A DNA stretch of 64,000 nt. Source: Lachnospiraceae bacterium. Its GTDB lineage: Bacteria; Bacillota; Clostridia; Lachnospirales; Lachnospiraceae. A program made the position numbers and the translations under genes. Location: assembly GCA_902363835.1 (NCBI GenBank), contig CABJBM010000014.1, forward strand, positions 1-64,000. The letters are read 5' to 3'. Positions within the stretch are counted from its first letter, which is position 1; the number at the start of each line of letters is the position of its first letter. The notes under the pieces were generated by a model. That model ran no database searches. It saw only the letters and a list, made by a program, of their open reading frames with translations, and had not been told where the DNA came from. Positions 61,249-64,000 of this stretch are shown here, in pieces.

Positions 61249-62067
61249 ATGGCAGACAGAAACTCACCCATAGGGGTATTTGATTCCGGCGTAGGCGGGC
61301 TTACGGTTGCCCGGGAGATTATGCGGCAGATGCCGGATGAAAGGATTGTATATTTTGGAGATACGGCAAGAGTGCCCTATGGCAGCAAATCCTGCAGCAC
61401 GGTGGTCCGCTTTACCAGACAGATCATCCGCTTTCTCATGACACAGGATGTAAAGGCGATTGTGATCGCCTGCAATACCGCGACTGCCTGCGCCCTTGAG
61501 GCCGTGGAAAAGGAAGTGGATATTCCCATTGTGGGTGTGATCCATGCGGGAGCAAGAACTGCTGTAGAATCTACGAAAAATGGCAAGATCGGCATTATTG
61601 GAACGGAAGGCACCATACGAAGCGGAGTATACTCCAGAGTGATGAAGGAAATGAGAGAGGATATTGAAGTGACCGGAAAGCCATGCCCTCTGCTGGTTCC
61701 CCTGGTGGAAGAGGGGCTTTTGCATGATTCTGTCACGGATGAGATCGCTTCCAGATATTTAAGTGAATTAAAAGGGAAATATATTGATACACTGGTACTT
61801 GGCTGCACCCATTATCCGCTTTTGCGTTCTACCGTGGGAAGGCTCATGGGACCGGAGGTGACCTTGGTGAATCCTGCTTATGAAACTGCACTGGAACTAA
61901 AACAGGTTTTAGAAGAAAAAGGCCTTTTATGCGGGCAGGGAAGCAATGATCCGGAAAAGTACCATTTCTATGTCAGCGATCTGGCGGAGAAGTTCACCAG
62001 TTTTGCCTCTTCCATCCTTCCGGGACAGGTAAAAGAGACAAAACAGATAAATATTGAGGAGTATTAA
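61249..62067 (+). CDS. murI: Glutamate racemase
   Basis: This 272-residue enzyme has IGVFDSGVGGLTVAREI with the catalytic Asp, VIACNTATACALEAV with Cys of the first half-site and LGCTHYPLLRST with Cys of the second. It makes D-glutamate for peptidoglycan. Start 61249 (ATG) is chosen; GTG at 61246 is also possible, and GAGGAA lies just before. It follows ddl and two family B elements. Confidence 0.94.
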   Translation: MADRNSPIGVFDSGVGGLTVAREIMRQMPDERIVYFGDTARVPYGSKSCSTVVRFTRQIIRFLMTQDVKAIVIACNTATACALEAVEKEVDIPIVGVIHAGARTAVESTKNGKIGIIGTEGTIRSGVYSRVMKEMREDIEVTGKPCPLLVPLVEEGLLHDSVTDEIASRYLSELKGKYIDTLVLGCTHYPLLRSTVGRLMGPEVTLVNPAYETALELKQVLEEKGLLCGQGSNDPEKYHFYVSDLAEKFTSFASSILPGQVKETKQINIEEY

Positions 62068-62080
62068 AGGAGCTTTTATT

Positions 62081-62527
62081 ATGACAAGAGATGTTCTGAT
62101 CAGCATCAGCGGGATGCAGATTGCAGAAGATGATAACAATTCGGTTGAGATGATAACAGCCGGTGATTATTTCCTGAAAAACGGCAATCATTACATCCTG
62201 TATGATGAAATCCAGGAAGACACAGGGGGAGTAACGAAAAACACCATTAAGATCCGCAGGTCCGGACTGGATATTATCAAACGCGGCAGTTCCAGCGTCC
62301 ATATGTCGTTTGAAAAGGATAAAAAAAATATGTCCTGCTATGCCACTCCCTTTGGAGAACTCATGATCGGAATAAGCACAAAGGACATCCTGATTGATGA
62401 GAGCGAAGACAGCTTAAAGGTGCGGGTGGCCTATTCCCTTGATATCAATTACCAGCATGTGTCGGAATGCAATATTGTACTGGATATTCACTCCAAGGCC
62501 ACAGCGGATATCCGCCTTTTAAATTAA
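62081..62527 (+). CDS. DUF1934 calycin-like protein
   Basis: This 148-residue protein matches DUF1934: VLISISGMQIAEDDNNSVEM, GDYFLKNGNHYILYDEIQED and a beta-rich end LKVRVAYSLDINYQHVSECN. The fold is a small beta-barrel. AAAGGAG precedes the start at 62081, 13 bases after murI. Function is unknown. Confidence 0.8.
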   Translation: MTRDVLISISGMQIAEDDNNSVEMITAGDYFLKNGNHYILYDEIQEDTGGVTKNTIKIRRSGLDIIKRGSSSVHMSFEKDKKNMSCYATPFGELMIGISTKDILIDESEDSLKVRVAYSLDINYQHVSECNIVLDIHSKATADIRLLN

Positions 62528-62562
62528 AAAAGACATATGCCAATTGGCAGTATGCCTTTTTC
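62526..62562. terminator. Bidirectional terminator after DUF1934
   Basis: The arms AAAAAG and CTTTTT with inner GCCAATTGGC form a near-symmetric stem flanked by A and T tracts, between converging genes. Confidence 0.75.
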
Positions 62563-62568
62563 AATTAT

Positions 62569-63789
62569 TTAGGGAACACACTCTTTTATAAGAGGGATTG
62601 CCCCATATTTACCTAAAAGATAGTCTTTGGAAAAGCTGGCGTCAGACCGGACCTTTATGTCCGCCAAGGTGTAAAGTCTGGATTCCTGATATTCATTCAT
62701 ATCCACAAAAGCGACTTCATCACGGCGAAACTGCTGATTATTTAATATGGAGGTATCATAGGTGGTGAAAAGAATCTGTATATTTAAATTTTTATCCTGC
62801 TGAAAAGAATCTATAAAAAACTTTGTAACAGTGGGATGAAATTCGTTTGATATGTTATCAATGATCAAAACACCGCCTTTTTGGGACAGATGATAAACCT
62901 GTATGAATAATTGAAGGTATTTCATTGTGCCCAGGGACACCTTTGTGTAGTCCATATACTGCATCCGGTATTCCCCGGTATCCCGGGATTTCACGCGATA
63001 CCCAAGCTTGGGGATTCCCTTTTCAATAATAAATTCCTCTGCCGGGATTCCCAGCTTTCTCAGCTGTATCAATGCATAATTAAGGGCCTCCGGGTTTTCA
63101 AGGGCTTTGTACACTCTTCCATCCATGATCAGATGGCCTGCAAGCTGGAATGGTTCAAGGAAGTCACAGTAATAAGCGATCTGCTTGGAAAAAAAGGTTT
63201 CAAAAGGTTCCATGATTGCCGTGATTTCCGGAATATCCAGGCATGATAAAATAGAACAGAACAACCGGTTCTCGTGAGGGTGGATTCCGGTTTTCTGACG
63301 TAAGGTTTTTTCGTACTGTCGTCCAATGGAAATCTCATCCCCATTTCGTGTGAATACAACGTGGTTATCCACTGCCAGATTTTCTGTGATAATTTTCCTT
63401 CTGAGGATAGAGAAGCCGTATTCATAAACTTTTTTTCCGCTGATAAAGGAAAGCTCCATTTCTGTGGGAATGGAATTGGCATTCTCATCCAGAAACGGAA
63501 GGATCTTGTCCAAAGCGCTGATCTGCAGGAGCGACATAAAATGTTTTCTTGGAATGTCTTCCATTGAAAAAAGCTGCCAGAAAATAAAAGAATGAAAACT
63601 GGTAAAAGCGAGAAAAAGATTGGTTTTCCCACTGGAGTTTGCTCCATATACAGCAAGAGTCTTAATCAGTTTTTTATTTCCCACCTTTACCAGATGATCC
63701 GGATGTTCCTTGTAATTAACTGCTTTCATATCAATATAAGTTTCATCCAGAAAGGAACGGAAATTTTTAAAGCGAAAAGAAATTATCAT
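62569..63789 (-). CDS. AAA-family ATPase (SMC-like, COG1106-type)
   Basis: This 406-residue protein has Walker A AVYGANSSGKTNLF near residue 48 and the opening SFRFKNFRSFLDETYIDMKA, typical of OLD/AAA_15-21 ATPases. It has a signature-like SLGTMKYLQLFIQV. Walker B is GVLIIDNISNEFHP, where Asn replaces the usual catalytic Glu of the D-E pair. Relatives occur in abortive-infection and phage-defence settings, but no partner nuclease gene is seen in this window. The start is at 63789 with AAGGAGG. Confidence 0.82.
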   Translation of the reverse strand: MIISFRFKNFRSFLDETYIDMKAVNYKEHPDHLVKVGNKKLIKTLAVYGANSSGKTNLFLAFTSFHSFIFWQLFSMEDIPRKHFMSLLQISALDKILPFLDENANSIPTEMELSFISGKKVYEYGFSILRRKIITENLAVDNHVVFTRNGDEISIGRQYEKTLRQKTGIHPHENRLFCSILSCLDIPEITAIMEPFETFFSKQIAYYCDFLEPFQLAGHLIMDGRVYKALENPEALNYALIQLRKLGIPAEEFIIEKGIPKLGYRVKSRDTGEYRMQYMDYTKVSLGTMKYLQLFIQVYHLSQKGGVLIIDNISNEFHPTVTKFFIDSFQQDKNLNIQILFTTYDTSILNNQQFRRDEVAFVDMNEYQESRLYTLADIKVRSDASFSKDYLLGKYGAIPLIKECVP

Positions 63790-63862
63790 GGTATATTATC
63801 CTCCTTTTGAAAATTATACTGTAAAAATATGGAAAAATAAACAAGAATGCAAAAAAAGTTAA

Positions 63863-64000
63863 CTACCATGTGATAATCTCGTCAAGAAGCTGCTGTTGTT
63901 CCTGGCTGGAACGGGTGAGATAGATTCTGGTTGTCTCAATGCTTTCATGTCCCATTAAATCCGCCAAAAGCGAAATATCATTAAAACAAGCCAAAAAGTT
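63863..64000 (-). CDS. Tyrosine recombinase/integrase, C-terminal end (partial)
   Basis: Forty-five codons run from the right edge to TAG at 63863. They read ISLLADLMGHESIETTRIYL, the His-x-x-x-Thr-Arg-x-Tyr end of tyrosine recombinases with the catalytic Tyr, followed by a Gln-rich helix and EIITW. The rest is beyond the window. It may be a XerC/D-type or an integrative element integrase. Confidence 0.8.
   Translation of the reverse strand, partial: NFLACFNDISLLADLMGHESIETTRIYLTRSSQEQQQLLDEIITW

Noticed and set aside
1..64000. CRISPR array, tRNA or rRNA genes
   Set aside because: No regularly spaced direct repeats of 25-40 nt and no cloverleaf or ribosomal RNA sequence were noticed on reading; the repeats found are dispersed leader elements.

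Overview
The window is 64 kb of a moderately AT-rich chromosome from a spore-forming, low-GC Gram-positive anaerobe. SpoIIR, the many strong AGGAGG ribosome-binding sites, the PTS and BMP-type transporters, LicD and DUF1934 point to Clostridia, most likely family Lachnospiraceae (Lacrimispora-like). That placement is inferred from protein character; no marker gene was compared. No rRNA, tRNA, CRISPR array or complete mobile element is visible. A tyrosine recombinase fragment runs off the right edge.

Layout. 0-1 kb: PHP phosphatase. 1-11.8 kb: beta-glucoside or muro-disaccharide region with AraC, M42 peptidase, PTS EIIA, GH4, then an operon of EIIB, EIIC, a 48-aa membrane protein, GH1, DUF3284, GntR and MupG, followed by a HAD phosphatase. 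12.3-21.6 kb: nucleoside salvage locus with phosphorylase, GntR, BMP lipoprotein, ABC ATPase, two permeases, two more phosphorylases and a nucleoside hydrolase. 21.7-25 kb: MarR, a MalY-type C-S lyase and an amino-acid permease. 25.6-30.7 kb: glycosyltransferase, RfbF-RfbG-RfbH (CDP-deoxysugar) and LicD. 30.8-35.8 kb: BCCT transporter, lipoprotein, phospholipase-C-like protein and AGCS symporter. 36-41.4 kb: small regulators (AraC, XRE) with a ClpP paralogue, a deformylase, a nucleotidyltransferase and an MFS transporter. 41.7-49.3 kb: an interrupted DUF255 gene, choloylglycine-hydrolase family enzyme, cyclophilin, GNAT, YesL and a small (p)ppGpp synthetase. 50-51.9 kb: ispE, GntR and a 63-aa protein. 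51.9-59.3 kb: TetR, membrane-fusion protein, RND pump and two TolC-like proteins. 59.3-62.5 kb: spoIIR, ddl, murI and DUF1934. 62.5-64 kb: AAA ATPase and integrase end.

Several promoters carry operators that can be read directly. The nucleoside and TetR-RND promoters are both consensus 17-bp-spaced promoters with one dyad inside the spacer and a second at the start site. The PTS promoter has a GntR-type palindrome just after the start site.

The most unusual signals are: two families of dispersed structured leader elements (A, three copies of about 80 nt; B, six copies of about 50 nt) placed next to start codons of unrelated genes; an RND pump with two TolC-like coiled-coil proteins in an apparently single-membrane organism; and a DUF255 thioredoxin-fold gene broken by an in-frame 21-nt insert containing TAA exactly before its CHWCH motif.
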